From NCBI RefSeq assembly GCF_004362745.1, contig NZ_SNXY01000007.1, forward strand, positions 62,001 to 126,000: a stretch of 64,000 bases of DNA. Reading direction: 5' to 3'. The notes beneath the pieces were generated by a model. The model was not told the origin of the DNA. It searched no databases and worked only from the letters and a program-made list of their open reading frames with translations. The translations under genes and the position numbers were made by a program. This stretch comes from Oharaeibacter diazotrophicus. GTDB taxonomy: Bacteria; Pseudomonadota; Alphaproteobacteria; Rhizobiales; Pleomorphomonadaceae. Position 1 is the first letter of the stretch, and every line of letters begins with the position of its first letter. Positions 53,429-62,987 of this stretch are shown piece after piece.

Positions 53429-54547
53429 ATGAAGCTGGACAAGGTGGAAGACGCCATCGCGGCCATCGCGGCCGGCGAGCTGGTCGTGGTGGTCGACGAC
53501 ACCGATCGCGAGAACGAGGGCGACCTGATCATGGCGGCCTCGAAGGCGACGCCCGACAAGATCGCCTTCATGATCCGGCACACCAGCGGCATCCTCTGCG
53601 TGCCGATGCCGGCTGTGCGGGCCGACCAGCTCAACCTGCCACCGATGGTCGCCAACAATCTCGATCCGATGCGCACGGCCTTCACCGTCAGCGTCGACTA
53701 CCGGGTCGGCATGACCACGGGCATTTCCGCCGACGAGCGCACCAACACGATCCGCGCGCTCGCCAACGACAACGCGGTGGCGTCGGACTTCCTGCGCCCC
53801 GGCCACATCTTCCCGCTGATCGCCCGTGCGGGCGGCGTACTGACCCGCTCCGGCCACACCGAGGCCGGTGTCGACCTTGCCCGGCTCGCCGGCCTCGAGC
53901 CGCTCGGCGTCCTCGCCGAGGTCGTCAACGACGACGGCACCGTGAAGCGCCTGCCGGAGCTGGTGCCCTTCGCGCGCGAACACGGGCTCAGGATCGTCTC
54001 GATCGAGGACCTGATCGCCTATCGCATCAGGACCGAGCGCTTCGTCACCCGTGTCGTCGAGCGCGAGATGACGATCGGCGGCCTCAAGGCGCAGGTGATG
54101 GCCTACCAGACGCCGTTCGATCCGATGCAGCACGTGGTCGCCGTCTTCGGCGACGTGCGCGGCGGCGAGGACGTCCCGGTGCGCATCCACCGCGAGCAGC
54201 CGGCGCTCGATCTGTTCGGCCGCACCAGCGGTACGCGCAGCTGGGTCGACACGGCCGTGGCGGCGTTCAAGGGGCAGGGTGGGCGCGGCATCCTGATGTT
54301 CCTGCGCAACCCGGTGGTCGACGACCTCGCGGCGATGGACGAGCCGCAGCAGGACGGCAAGGATGGCGAGAAGCACGGCAGTGCCCACCTCCGGATGCGC
54401 CGCTGGCGCGAGGTCGGCGTCGGTGCCCAGATCCTGCGCGATCTCGGCATCCGCTCGATCGCGACGTTGGCGACCCGGGAGCGCTCCTACGTCGGCCTTT
54501 CCGGTTTCGGCATCGAGATCACCCGCACGATCCTGATCGAGGACTGA
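53429..54547 (+). CDS. ribB: 3,4-dihydroxy-2-butanone 4-phosphate synthase with degenerate RibA domain
   Basis: A 372-residue protein for riboflavin synthesis: ribulose 5-phosphate to dihydroxybutanone phosphate and formate. Seen: VVVVDDTDRENEGDLIMAA near residue 19 (metal-binding Asp/Glu loop), TSGILCVPM near 52, GISADERTNTIRALA near 96 and RPGHIFPLIAR near 117, all in the RibB domain (1-200). The C-terminal RibA-like domain (215-370) lacks the zinc-binding cysteines of GTP cyclohydrolase II, so it probably has no such activity, as is common in alphaproteobacteria. A GC-rich terminator follows. Confidence 0.93.
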   Translation: MKLDKVEDAIAAIAAGELVVVVDDTDRENEGDLIMAASKATPDKIAFMIRHTSGILCVPMPAVRADQLNLPPMVANNLDPMRTAFTVSVDYRVGMTTGISADERTNTIRALANDNAVASDFLRPGHIFPLIARAGGVLTRSGHTEAGVDLARLAGLEPLGVLAEVVNDDGTVKRLPELVPFAREHGLRIVSIEDLIAYRIRTERFVTRVVEREMTIGGLKAQVMAYQTPFDPMQHVVAVFGDVRGGEDVPVRIHREQPALDLFGRTSGTRSWVDTAVAAFKGQGGRGILMFLRNPVVDDLAAMDEPQQDGKDGEKHGSAHLRMRRWREVGVGAQILRDLGIRSIATLATRERSYVGLSGFGIEITRTILIED

Positions 54548-54553
54548 TACCGA

Positions 54554-54592
54554 GCCCGCGAGGCTCCGACCGTTGGTCGGAGCCTCGCGGGC
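54554..54592 (+). terminator. terminator after ribB
   Basis: An 18-bp perfect stem (54554-54571 / 54575-54592; arm GCCCGCGAGGCTCCGACC) with a three-base loop, six bases after the ribB stop. Confidence 0.8.
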
Positions 54593-54743
54593 GAGGAGTG
54601 CCCGACCGGGCGCCGGCCGGATGGACGAAACCTCGCAAGTTCCCGACGAGTCCGGAATTCGCGAGACCTGTACGAGCGATCGCGCGGCGGGGCGCAGATC
54701 GTCGACGCGCTCCGGATGCCCGCGCGCCCGCCTGTTGGGGAAG

Positions 54744-54783
54744 CGAAGAAGGGCCGGCGGATCGCCCCGCCGGCCCTTCTTCG
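54744..54783 (-). terminator. terminator of the chemoreceptor gene
   Basis: CGAAGAAGGGCCGGCGG (54744-54760) and its 17-base reverse complement (54767-54783) form a perfect stem with a six-base loop, 25 bp after the chemoreceptor stop on the minus strand. Confidence 0.7.
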
Positions 54784-54807
54784 TGTCGTGCCGTACGGCC
54801 CGTGCGG

Positions 54808-56958
54808 TCAGGCGGCCAGGATCTGGGCGACGAACCGGTCGAGGCCGCGCTTCAGCTCCGCGGCCTCGTGGCCGAGGCTGCGGGCCTGGGCGGCGACGTC
54901 GGTCGCGGCCGTGTCGGTACGGCTGACCGCGCCGCGGACGTCGCCGATGTTGGACGACACCGCGGCGGTGCCCGACGAGGCGCTCTGGGCGGAACGGGCG
55001 ATTTCGCTGGTGGCGGCCGACTGTTCGCGGACGGCCTCGTCGACCGAACCGACCGCGGTGCCGATCTCGCCGACGACCTCGCGGATCTGCGAGATCGCGT
55101 CGACGGCGGTTCGGGTCGCCTCGCGCATGGCGGCGATCTGCGCGCCGATCTCCTCGGTGGCCTTGGCGGTCTGGCCCGCGAGGTTCTTGACCTCGCCCGC
55201 GACGACGGCGAAGCCCTTGCCCATCTCGCCGGCCCGGGCCGCCTCGATGGTGGCGTTGAGGGCGAGCAGGTTGGTCTGGGCGGCGATCGACTGGATGATG
55301 TCGATCACCGAGCCGATCCGCCCGGCGGTCTCGAGCAGCGATTCCACGATGGTGTTGGTGGAGCGGGCGTGATCGTCGGCCTCGCCGACGATGCGGCCGG
55401 AGCGCGCGATCAGTTCCGAGACGTGGCGCAGCGAAGCGAACAACTGGTCGGTGGCGGCGGCGACCGAGCGCACGTTGGCGCTGGCGTCGTCGGAGGCCTC
55501 GGCGACCTTGTCGGAGCGGTCGCTGGCGGCCTGGGCGAGGCGGACCATCTCGTCGGCCGAACCTTCGAGCGTGGCGGCGGCGGCGGCGACCTTCTCGACC
55601 ACGGAACCGACGCGGGACTCGAAGTCGCGGGCGAGATCCTCGGTCATGCGGCGGCGCTCGGCCTCGCGCTCCCCGCGCATGCGCTCCTGTTCGCCATGAT
55701 GGCGGAGCGCGTCGGCGGCGACGCTGTCGCGGATCTGGGAGACCGCACGGGCGATCTCGCCGATCTCGTCGGCGCGGCGGTGGCCGGCGATGGCGTCGAC
55801 GTGGCTTCCGGTCGCCATGGCGCGCAGGGTCTGCGTCAACAGGTTGAGCGGGTTGATGATGCTGCGCGCCGCGAGGAAGCCGACGACGATGGTGGCGAAC
55901 AGGATGGCGATACCGGTCGCCATCATGCGGTTGGTCATGCCGGTGACGGCGGCGAAGGCCTCGTCGACCGCCTGGGTGGCGACCAGCGTCCAGGTGGCGT
56001 CGAAGATCCGGGCGTCGGCGGAGACGGCCATGAAGGCGTGGCCGTCGTGGGTGTAGGTCGTGGCCGACGTGCCCTGCTCGGGATCGACCGGGCGGGTGTC
56101 GAGGCCGACGACGGACATCGTCTCGCCGGCCTTGCCGCTGCCGTCGGCGACGTCGTTGCGCAGCAGTCCGTCGGCGCCGATGGCGAAGGTGAAGCCGGTT
56201 TCGCCGAGGTTGCGACGGTCGGCGAGTACGCCACCGAAGATCGTGGGATCGAGGCGGAGCACGACGTAACCGGTGCGCAGCACCTCCTGGGCGGCGTTCA
56301 TCGCCGCGTTGGACTTGCGCAGGATCGGCATGCCGACGAAGGCCGAGGGGGTGGCACCGCCCGCGGCGTAGGGCGCGAAGTCGGAGAAGACGACGCCCTC
56401 GGCGGTCTTCAGCGCGCCGTAGAGCGCGGCGAGCCCGGAGCCGGCGACCGCGGGATCGGTCTGGGCGGCGGTGAAGTCGTCGCCCTTCTGCAGGCTGTAG
56501 ACGACGCGACCGTCCGGGTTGAGCATCAGCACGTCGGCATAGCCGCCCCGCCGGGCGGCCTCGGCGATCAGCGCGTGCACCTTGGCGTGCCGGAAACCGT
56601 ACATGGTATTGGCGTCGGCGCCGTCCTTCTTCGCACGCTCGCCCGCCGGCGGCGCGGCGAAATAGGCCTTGGTCTTGGCGAATTCGGCCTCGTTGGAGGA
56701 GAGGTTCTTGTCGAGTTCGCCGAGGCTGCTGGCGACGAGGGCGGTACCGCCGAGGCTCTCGAGGTCGGCGCGGACGCGGGCGGCGGTCATTTCGAGCACC
56801 GCGGCGCGGCCGTCGGCCGCCAGCGACAAACGGTCGACCGCCGCGTCGGACAGCGCGCTCCGCGCCCCGCTCCATCCGATCGCACCGACGACCGCGGCGC
56901 TGACCAACGCGAGGCCCACGATCACGACTGGAAGGCGCAGCTTGAGAGTTGAGAACAT
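54808..56958 (-). CDS. methyl-accepting chemotaxis protein
   Basis: A 716-residue chemoreceptor. Seen: TM1 at 10-30, a periplasmic double-Cache-like sensor (about 35-345), TM2 at 350-370, HAMP (about 372-425), and a cytoplasmic coiled-coil signalling domain. The conserved hairpin tip [44 protein letters not shown] lies near 580. It controls flagellar motor bias through CheA/CheW. No che genes are adjacent, so it is an orphan receptor; the ligand is unknown. Upstream is a perfect inverted repeat at 57045-57062. Confidence 0.95.
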   Translation of the reverse strand: MFSTLKLRLPVVIVGLALVSAAVVGAIGWSGARSALSDAAVDRLSLAADGRAAVLEMTAARVRADLESLGGTALVASSLGELDKNLSSNEAEFAKTKAYFAAPPAGERAKKDGADANTMYGFRHAKVHALIAEAARRGGYADVLMLNPDGRVVYSLQKGDDFTAAQTDPAVAGSGLAALYGALKTAEGVVFSDFAPYAAGGATPSAFVGMPILRKSNAAMNAAQEVLRTGYVVLRLDPTIFGGVLADRRNLGETGFTFAIGADGLLRNDVADGSGKAGETMSVVGLDTRPVDPEQGTSATTYTHDGHAFMAVSADARIFDATWTLVATQAVDEAFAAVTGMTNRMMATGIAILFATIVVGFLAARSIINPLNLLTQTLRAMATGSHVDAIAGHRRADEIGEIARAVSQIRDSVAADALRHHGEQERMRGEREAERRRMTEDLARDFESRVGSVVEKVAAAAATLEGSADEMVRLAQAASDRSDKVAEASDDASANVRSVAAATDQLFASLRHVSELIARSGRIVGEADDHARSTNTIVESLLETAGRIGSVIDIIQSIAAQTNLLALNATIEAARAGEMGKGFAVVAGEVKNLAGQTAKATEEIGAQIAAMREATRTAVDAISQIREVVGEIGTAVGSVDEAVREQSAATSEIARSAQSASSGTAAVSSNIGDVRGAVSRTDTAATDVAAQARSLGHEAAELKRGLDRFVAQILAA

Positions 56959-57044
56959 TCTCGATCCCGGATCGGTGAGGAAATTCTTGGTCCCCAGAGG
57001 ATCGGTCGCGAAAATGACAGCGCCGTTAACGACCTCGGCCGAAT

Positions 57045-57062
57045 GCGGGAAAAACTTCCCGC
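57045..57062. promoter_or_regulatory. GCGGGAA-N4-TTCCCGC palindrome upstream of the chemoreceptor gene
   Basis: A perfect 7-bp inverted repeat about 90 bp upstream of the chemoreceptor start, with related GGGA/TCCC half-sites around it (57078-57120). The 323-bp gap between the chemoreceptor and cold-shock genes otherwise shows only the cold-shock gene's terminator. Function inferred. Confidence 0.3.
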
Positions 57063-57219
57063 AAGTCGGTATCGTTGCGGATCCCGCAGCGGGAATCGAC
57101 GTCCGAATTCCCCGTCCCGCAGGGATCTCGCGCGAGGCTCGGTCGGAAAGATGGCGGGAATCTCGGCGAAGGCGCTAGGATCCGGTCACAGTCGCCGAAC
57201 GGCGTACGCTCGAAACGAA

Positions 57220-57250
57220 AAAGGGCTGCGGCACGAAACCGCAGCCCTTT
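57220..57250 (-). terminator. intrinsic terminator of the cold-shock gene
   Basis: On the minus strand AAAGGGCTGCGG, a seven-base loop and CCGCAGCCCTTT are followed by TTCGTTTCG, giving a short U-rich tail 30 bp after the stop codon. Confidence 0.85.
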
Positions 57251-57281
57251 CGCAATTCTACGGGTCCGCCCGGAAATGCGA

Positions 57282-58028
57282 TCAGTCGAGGACGCTGATC
57301 TGCACCGCCTCGCGGCCCTTCGGCGTCTCGACGATCTTCATCGACACGCGCTGGCCGTCGGCGAGCGGGCCCATGCCGGCCGCCTGGAGCACGGAGATGT
57401 GGACGAACACGTCCTTACCGCCGTCCTCGCCCGCGACGAAGCCGAAGCCCTTGTCCGGGTTGAACCACTTGACGGTGCCGTCGAGCGACGTGGCGCTGGA
57501 GAGGTCGACCGTGCGGCGCGGCGGGCGCGGGCCGCGGTCGAAGCCGCCGCCGCCACCGCCGTAGCCGCCGCCGGCACCACCGCCGTAGCCGCCGCCACCG
57601 CCGTAACCGCCACCGAAGCCGCCCGGACGCGGGCCGGCCGGACGGGGACGCGCCTGCTGGGGCTGGGCCGTGGTCTCGTCGACCTCGAGCACCTTGACCA
57701 CCTGCTTGCCCTTGGCGCCCTGGGCGACCTGGACCTTGAGGGTGGCGCCCGGCGGCACGCTGTCACGGCCGACGGCCTGCAACTGGCCGATGTGGAGGAA
57801 GGCGTCTCCCGAGCCGTCCGAGAGCGAAGTGAAGCCGAAGCCCTTCTCCGGGTTGAACCAGGAGACGGTGGCTTCCACGGTGGGGCCGGACATCGGGGCA
57901 CTGTCGAACGGCGACGGGCCGCCGTAGGATCTTGCGGGGCGCTCCGGGCGCGTATCGAACGACGGCATCACGTCGTCATCAAAACCGCCGCGCCGCCGCG
58001 ACGGGCGGAAATCCTTACCCTTACCCAT
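57282..58028 (-). CDS. double cold-shock-domain protein with Gly-rich linker
   Basis: A 248-residue nucleic-acid-binding protein with two cold-shock domains. CSD1 (about 50-115) has VEATVSWFNPEKGFGFTSL and DAFLHIGQL. CSD2 (about 180-245) has LDGTVKWFNPDKGFGFVAG and DVFVHISVLQ. Both keep the RNP1 (K-G-F-G-F) and RNP2 (F-L/V-H-I) motifs. They are joined by a GGGYGG-rich linker (about 130-165). The N-terminal 45 residues are basic and disordered. Such proteins act as RNA chaperones in Hyphomicrobiales. Confidence 0.93.
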   Translation of the reverse strand: MGKGKDFRPSRRRGGFDDDVMPSFDTRPERPARSYGGPSPFDSAPMSGPTVEATVSWFNPEKGFGFTSLSDGSGDAFLHIGQLQAVGRDSVPPGATLKVQVAQGAKGKQVVKVLEVDETTAQPQQARPRPAGPRPGGFGGGYGGGGGYGGGAGGGYGGGGGGFDRGPRPPRRTVDLSSATSLDGTVKWFNPDKGFGFVAGEDGGKDVFVHISVLQAAGMGPLADGQRVSMKIVETPKGREAVQISVLD

Positions 58029-58463
58029 TCTGTCTTCTCGTCTCCGCCGACTTCAGCTCCCGGACCGCGCTGCGGAGCGCGACACGACCCGGTATTCGTT
58101 TGCCAGAGCTTTTCTTCCGCCGATTTCGTATTGTGCAAAGCCCGGCTCGACTGCCGACGCGACGACACATCCGGGGCCCGACCGCATTTCAAGAACCGCT
58201 CCTCCGCGAGTCTTATCACAGCTCTCGCGGATCGGGATGCCCGAATTTTGCCACGGGCTGCCCTGGAATCGATTTTTTGTGGGTGTCCGCGCCCGGAATC
58301 CCGGGCTCCGGGCGTGTCGCCACGATTTCGCCCCTATCGGCGCGGCCGAAGCGCCTGTCGGTGGCCGCCCGGCGCTTCGGGAAGTTCGGATCCGCCACGC
58401 AGGGCGCCCGCGGGCCGGCTCGCGGCGCCCCGGCCGGAGGGCCGGAACGCCGCGGGCGCGACC
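58029..58463. other. 435-bp gap: cold-shock gene leader and iorB terminator
   Basis: This gap holds the upstream region of the cold-shock gene (no clear promoter consensus seen) and, at 58404-58459, a long inverted repeat with outer arms GCGCCCGCGG / CCGCGGGCGC. The repeat sits four bases after the iorB stop and is a probable terminator for the molybdenum hydroxylase genes. Confidence 0.5.
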
Positions 58464-60668
58464 TCAGACGAAGTCGGCGTTGGAGAACGGCAGGTTGCGC
58501 GGATGCCGCCCGGTCGCCTTGAAGACGGCGTTGGCGACCGCCGGGCCGATCGGCGGCACGCCGGGCTCGCCGACGCCGGTGGGCGCCTCCGCCGAGGCGA
58601 CGATGTGCACCTCGATCGCCGGCATGTCGGACATTCGGATCGGCTCGTAGCCGTCGAAGTTGCCCTGGTCGACCGTCCCGTCGGTCAGCGTGATGCCGTC
58701 GCGCAGCACCGCGCCGAGGCCGAAGCCGATGCCGCCCTCCATCTGGGCGCGGATGTTGTCCGGGTTGACCGCGACGCCGCAGTCGACCGCGCACACCACC
58801 TTCTCGACCTTCACCGTGGATCCGTCCATGGTCACCTCCGCCACCTCGGCGACGTAGGTGTTGAACGACTTGTGCACGGCGATGCCGCGGTGGCGGCCCT
58901 CGGCCGCCGGCGTCGTCCAACCGGCCTTCTCGGCGGCGAGCTTCAGCACGGCGACCTTGCGCGGATCGTCCTGGATCAGCGCGAGGCGGAACTCCAGGGG
59001 GTCCTTGCCGGCCGCCGCGGCGAGGGCGTCGACCATGGTCTCCATCACGTAGGCCGTGTGGGTGTTGCCGACCGAGCGCCACCACAGCACCGGCACGCCG
59101 ACCTTGGGCGAGTGCAACTCCACCTGCATCGCCGGGATGGCGTAGGTGGTGTCCGCGGTGCCCTCGATCGAGGTGGCGTCGACGCCGTCCTTGACGACGT
59201 ACTGTTCCATCATGGTGCCGGTGAAGATCGACTGGCCGACGATGCGGTGGTGCCAGCCGACGATCTTGCCCGCGGCGTCGACGCCGGCGCGGACGCGGTG
59301 GACGTACATCGGACGGTAATAGCCGCCGCGGATGTCGTCCTCGCGGGTCCAGACCACCTTGATCGGGCGCGGCTCGCCGAAGGCCTTGGCGATCAGGGCG
59401 GCTTCGGCGACGTAGTGGGCGTCGAGGATGGCGCGCCGGCCGAACGAGCCGCCGGCCCAGAGCGTGACGATCTCGACCTGCTCGGGCTTCAGCCCGAGGA
59501 TGGCCGCGGCGGTGCCCTGGTCAACCGTCGGCATCTGCGAGCCGGTCCAGAAGGTCGCCTTGTCCTTGTCGACCAGCACCGTGACGTCGAGCGGCTCCAT
59601 CGGGGCGTGGGCGAGGTAGGGGAAGACGTACTCGGCCTCGACCACCTTCGCGGCGCCCTTCAGCCCGGCCTCGGCGTCACCCGTGCGGGCGACGGCGCCG
59701 GGCTGGTCGAGCAGCTTGCGATAGTCGGCCAGGATGGCGTCGGTGCCGCGGGTCTCGGCCTTGGAGAAGTCCCACTCCACCGTGACGAGGTCGCGCGCCT
59801 TGATCGCCGGGAAGGTCTTGTCGGCGAAGACGGCGACGCCGAACGGGCCGGACTTGACGTCGACCACACCGCGCACCTTCAGCGCCGCGGCGGCGTCGAA
59901 GGACTTGACCGTCGCGCCCCACTTCGGCGCGCGGATCACGGTCACGACCAGCATGCCGTCCATGTGGACGTCCATGCCGTAGGTGTCCGGCGCGCCGTGC
60001 GACTTGTTGGGCACGTCGACGCGCGGGAAGCTCTTGCCGATCAGCGTCCACTGCTCCGGCGACTTCAGCTTCGGCTCCGCCGCGGCGGGCAGGGCGGCGG
60101 CGGCATCGGCGAAGTCGCCGAACCCGGCGCTGCGGCCGGAGGCGTGGCCGATCCGGCCGGCGGCGACGGTCACCTCGGCGGCCGGGACGCCCCAGGCCTT
60201 GGCGGCGGCCTCGACCAGCATCGCCCGGGCGGCGGCGCCGGCCTTGCGGTACTGCTCGAAGGAGTTGTGGATCGAGGTCGAGCCGCCGGTGCCCTGCATG
60301 CCGAAGTCGAGGTTGGCGTAGCGCGTGACGTCGGCGGGGGCGAAGGTGGTGCGGATCTGCGCCGGATCGGCGTCGAGCTCCTCGGCGACCAGCGTGGCGA
60401 GGCCGGTGGCGATGCCCTGACCCTTGTCGAGGTGCTTGACGACGACGGTCACGGCGCCGTCGGTGCCGATGGTGACGAAGGGGTTGAAGACGCCGTCGCC
60501 TGCGGCCGCGGCGGCCGGACCGGCCTTCAGGCCGGGCAGCACGAGGCCGACCGCGAGGCCGGCGCCGGCGCCGCCGATCGCCTTGAGGAAGCCGCGGCGC
60601 GACGGGGCGGCGGACGCGAGCGCCCGGGTGGCGCGTTCGAAGACGGGATGGCCGATGGTGTGCAGCAT
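58464..60668 (-). CDS. iorB: molybdopterin-binding aldehyde/isoquinoline oxidoreductase large subunit
   Basis: A 734-residue molybdenum hydroxylase large subunit of the xanthine dehydrogenase/IorB type, exported by Tat. Twin-arginine SRRGFLKAIGG at residues 23-33 and a hydrophobic stretch to about 55. Molybdopterin motifs include GMQGTGGSTSIHNSF near 122, APMEPLDVTV near 345, WAGGSFGRRA near 405, and the catalytic C-terminal GEPGVPPIGPAVANA near 700 with Glu. It pairs with the 2Fe-2S subunit whose gene begins just upstream. Activity (N-heterocycle or aldehyde oxidation) is known for the family only. Confidence 0.92.
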   Translation of the reverse strand: MLHTIGHPVFERATRALASAAPSRRGFLKAIGGAGAGLAVGLVLPGLKAGPAAAAAGDGVFNPFVTIGTDGAVTVVVKHLDKGQGIATGLATLVAEELDADPAQIRTTFAPADVTRYANLDFGMQGTGGSTSIHNSFEQYRKAGAAARAMLVEAAAKAWGVPAAEVTVAAGRIGHASGRSAGFGDFADAAAALPAAAEPKLKSPEQWTLIGKSFPRVDVPNKSHGAPDTYGMDVHMDGMLVVTVIRAPKWGATVKSFDAAAALKVRGVVDVKSGPFGVAVFADKTFPAIKARDLVTVEWDFSKAETRGTDAILADYRKLLDQPGAVARTGDAEAGLKGAAKVVEAEYVFPYLAHAPMEPLDVTVLVDKDKATFWTGSQMPTVDQGTAAAILGLKPEQVEIVTLWAGGSFGRRAILDAHYVAEAALIAKAFGEPRPIKVVWTREDDIRGGYYRPMYVHRVRAGVDAAGKIVGWHHRIVGQSIFTGTMMEQYVVKDGVDATSIEGTADTTYAIPAMQVELHSPKVGVPVLWWRSVGNTHTAYVMETMVDALAAAAGKDPLEFRLALIQDDPRKVAVLKLAAEKAGWTTPAAEGRHRGIAVHKSFNTYVAEVAEVTMDGSTVKVEKVVCAVDCGVAVNPDNIRAQMEGGIGFGLGAVLRDGITLTDGTVDQGNFDGYEPIRMSDMPAIEVHIVASAEAPTGVGEPGVPPIGPAVANAVFKATGRHPRNLPFSNADFV

Positions 60669-60671
60669 GTC

Positions 60672-61130
60672 TCAGCCCTCCATCATGTCGGCGGCGCGCG
60701 CAACGGCGGCCTTGATGCGCACGTAGGTGGCGCAGCGACAGACGTTGCCGTCCATGGCGGCGACGACGTCCTCCTCGGTGGGCTTCGGGTTCTCCTGCAG
60801 GAGCGCGGTCGCGGCCATGATCTGGCCGGACTGGCAGTAGCCGCACTGCGGCACCTGGATTTCCATCCAGGCGGCGCGCACGGCGTCGGCGGCCTTGCCG
60901 GAGATGCCTTCGATGGTGGTGACGGCCTTGCCGTCGAGCTCCGAGACCAGGGTCTGGCAGCCGCGCACGGCGACGCCGTCGACGTGGACGGTGCAGGCTC
61001 CGCACAGGCCGGCGCCGCAGCCGAACTTGGTGCCGGTCATCTTCAGGTCGTCGCGCAGCACCCACAGGAGCGGGGTGTCGTCGTCGACGTCGACCTCGCG
61101 CGGGGTTCCGTTGATGGTGATGGTCCGCAT
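60672..61130 (-). CDS. iorA: 2Fe-2S subunit of molybdenum hydroxylase
   Basis: A 152-residue two-cluster iron-sulfur subunit. The plant-type ferredoxin site is KFGCGAGLCGACTVHVDG (near residues 36-53, with a further Cys in VRGCQTL); the C-terminal second cluster is VPQCGYCQSGQI (near 95) and NVCRCATY (near 130). It transfers electrons from the molybdopterin subunit. It ends 4 bp before the iorB start, so the two form an operon. A LysR regulator is divergently transcribed from a 220-bp region. Confidence 0.94.
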   Translation of the reverse strand: MRTITINGTPREVDVDDDTPLLWVLRDDLKMTGTKFGCGAGLCGACTVHVDGVAVRGCQTLVSELDGKAVTTIEGISGKAADAVRAAWMEIQVPQCGYCQSGQIMAATALLQENPKPTEEDVVAAMDGNVCRCATYVRIKAAVARAADMMEG

Positions 61131-61350
61131 GTGCCGCCTCCGGATCGGGCGGGATCCCCGTCGGATCGCCCGATGGCAAACGAAAGGGCGCCCGCCCGCG
61201 ACCTCCCCCGGGGTCGAAGACCGGCGCCGTGCACCGGCCGGCGGGGCGCATCTCGCCCGCGGCGTCCGGGTCGTCGGCGCGGGCGATCCCTTGCCGGACG
61301 ACACGCCATCTGTAACAACCCGCAATCATGAACCGAACCGAAATCCTTTC

Positions 61351-62277
61351 ATGAGAACCATCGACGACGCTCATATCCGCCGCCTCGACATGACGCTGCT
61401 GCTGGTGTTCGAGGGCTTGATCCGTCAGGGAAAAATGGGTGCCGTGGGCGCCGAGCTCGGCCTGACGCAGTCGGCCGTCAGCCACGCGGTGGGGCGCCTT
61501 CGGGCGATCTTCGACGATCAACTCTTCGTGCGCCGCGGCGCCGGCGTGGAGCCGACGCGGCGGGCGGTCGAACTCGCCGAGCCGATCGGGCGGGCGATCG
61601 CCGCGGTGCGCGGGGCGCTCCGGGTCGGACGCAGCTTCGATCCCATGAGCGCGACGCGGATGTTCCGGGTCGCCGCGTTCGACAGCGCCATCGCCGCACT
61701 CGCGCCGCGCCTGATCGCCGACCTCGCCGCCCACGCCCCCGGCTGCACCGTGACCTTCCGCACCCTCGGCAAGGTCGAGACCCGGCGTGCGGTGCTCGAC
61801 GGCACGGTCGACCTCGCGGTCGGCGTCGACCGCCTGACGGTGGACGGCACGGTGTCGCGGCCGCTGCTCGAGGAGGGCTACATGGTGGCGGCGCGCGCGG
61901 GCCATCCGGCGATCGGCGAGCGGCTCGACCTCGACACCTATTGCGCGCTCGGCCACGTGCTGGTGTCGCCGAGCGGCGACCCGCGCGGGATCGTCGACGA
62001 CGCGCTCGCAGCGATCGGGCGCAGCCGCCGGGTGATGGTGGTGATGCCGCAGTTCGTCAGCGCCCTGATGGCGGCGAGCCGGAGCGACGCCATCGTCACG
62101 GCGCCGGCGCGGGCCTGCCGTCGGCTCGGCAAGCTGTTCGACCTCGAGATCCACGAACCGCCGCTGGCGCTGCCGGGTTTCACCCTGGCGCTCCTGACCC
62201 GCGCCGACGCGGCGGACGATCCGGCACTGGCCTGGTTCGGCGACCGTGTCGCCGCCGCCCTTGCGGACGGAGATTGA
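61351..62277 (+). CDS. LysR-family regulator divergent from iorAB
   Basis: A 308-residue LTTR. The N-terminal helix-turn-helix (residues 10-68) has MTLLLVFEGLIRQGKMGAVGAELGLTQSAVSHAVGRLR. The C-terminal effector-binding domain (about 90-300) is a NodD/LinR-type periplasmic-binding-like fold. It is transcribed divergently from iorAB with 220 bp between starts, the classical arrangement for a LysR regulator of an adjacent operon. The inducer is unknown. Confidence 0.92.
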   Translation: MRTIDDAHIRRLDMTLLLVFEGLIRQGKMGAVGAELGLTQSAVSHAVGRLRAIFDDQLFVRRGAGVEPTRRAVELAEPIGRAIAAVRGALRVGRSFDPMSATRMFRVAAFDSAIAALAPRLIADLAAHAPGCTVTFRTLGKVETRRAVLDGTVDLAVGVDRLTVDGTVSRPLLEEGYMVAARAGHPAIGERLDLDTYCALGHVLVSPSGDPRGIVDDALAAIGRSRRVMVVMPQFVSALMAASRSDAIVTAPARACRRLGKLFDLEIHEPPLALPGFTLALLTRADAADDPALAWFGDRVAAALADGD

Positions 62278-62329
62278 CGCGCGGGCGTGCCAGGATCGGC
62301 CCGTGGGCCACGAACGGGAGGACGAACCG

Positions 62330-62974
62330 ATGGACGGACGCTACGAAGTGATCGGATCGCAGGGCTGCGGCTCGGCGATCGTGGAGATGGCGCTGGTGCG
62401 CGCCGGCCTGCCGCACGACGTCACCGAACTGCCCTATCTCGCCGACGGCCCCGGTCGGGATCGGCTCTTGGCGCTCAATCCGCTCGGGCAGGTGCCGACG
62501 CTGGTGCTGCCGGACGGCCGGGTGCTGACCGAGAGCGCGGCCATGCTGCTCCACGTCGCCGACGTCGCGCCGGACGCGGGCCTGACGCCGGCGGCGGACG
62601 CGCCCGAGCGGGCCGCCTTCCTCGACGTGCTGATCCGGATCGTGGCGGCGATCTACCCGACCTTCACCTACGGCGACCGGCCGGAGATCTGGACCGGCCC
62701 GGGCGAAGCGGCGGCGACATTGAAGGCGCGCACCGACGAGCGCCGGCTCGCCGTGTTCCGCGAACTCGACGGGCGCCTCGCCGGCGCCTCGCGCTTCGCC
62801 TTCGGCGAGCGGGCCGGCGCGGTTGACCTCTATCTCGCCGCGATGGTGTTCTGGCGGCCGGGACGCGCGACCTTCCGCCGGGAGACGCCTCGGCTGTCGG
62901 CGATCGCCGAGGCGGTCGCCTCCGAGCCGGAGCTCGGCGCGGTGCTGAAGCGAAACGGCCTCGCCGAGGGCTGA
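62330..62974 (+). CDS. glutathione S-transferase family protein
   Basis: A 214-residue GST-like protein. The N-terminal thioredoxin fold has YEVIGSQGCGSAIVEMALVRAGL, NPLGQVPTLVLPDG (cis-Pro) near 52 and ESAAMLLHVAD near 69, the glutathione-binding site. The helical domain is residues 90-210. Cys13 occupies the position of the catalytic residue in beta/omega-like classes. It starts 53 bp after the LysR gene. Role: conjugation, reduction or sensing; not decidable. Confidence 0.9.
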   Translation: MDGRYEVIGSQGCGSAIVEMALVRAGLPHDVTELPYLADGPGRDRLLALNPLGQVPTLVLPDGRVLTESAAMLLHVADVAPDAGLTPAADAPERAAFLDVLIRIVAAIYPTFTYGDRPEIWTGPGEAAATLKARTDERRLAVFRELDGRLAGASRFAFGERAGAVDLYLAAMVFWRPGRATFRRETPRLSAIAEAVASEPELGAVLKRNGLAEG

Positions 62975-62987
62975 ACCGCCTGCCCCG

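Noticed and set aside
53323-56952. 1209-codon plus-strand frame over ribB and the chemoreceptor gene
   Set aside because: It is out of frame with ribB and antisense to the chemoreceptor; no domain or signal features.
57075-61331. 1418-codon plus-strand frame opposite the cold-shock and iorAB genes
   Set aside because: Antisense shadow of three well-supported minus-strand genes; composition is typical of a high-GC anti-frame.
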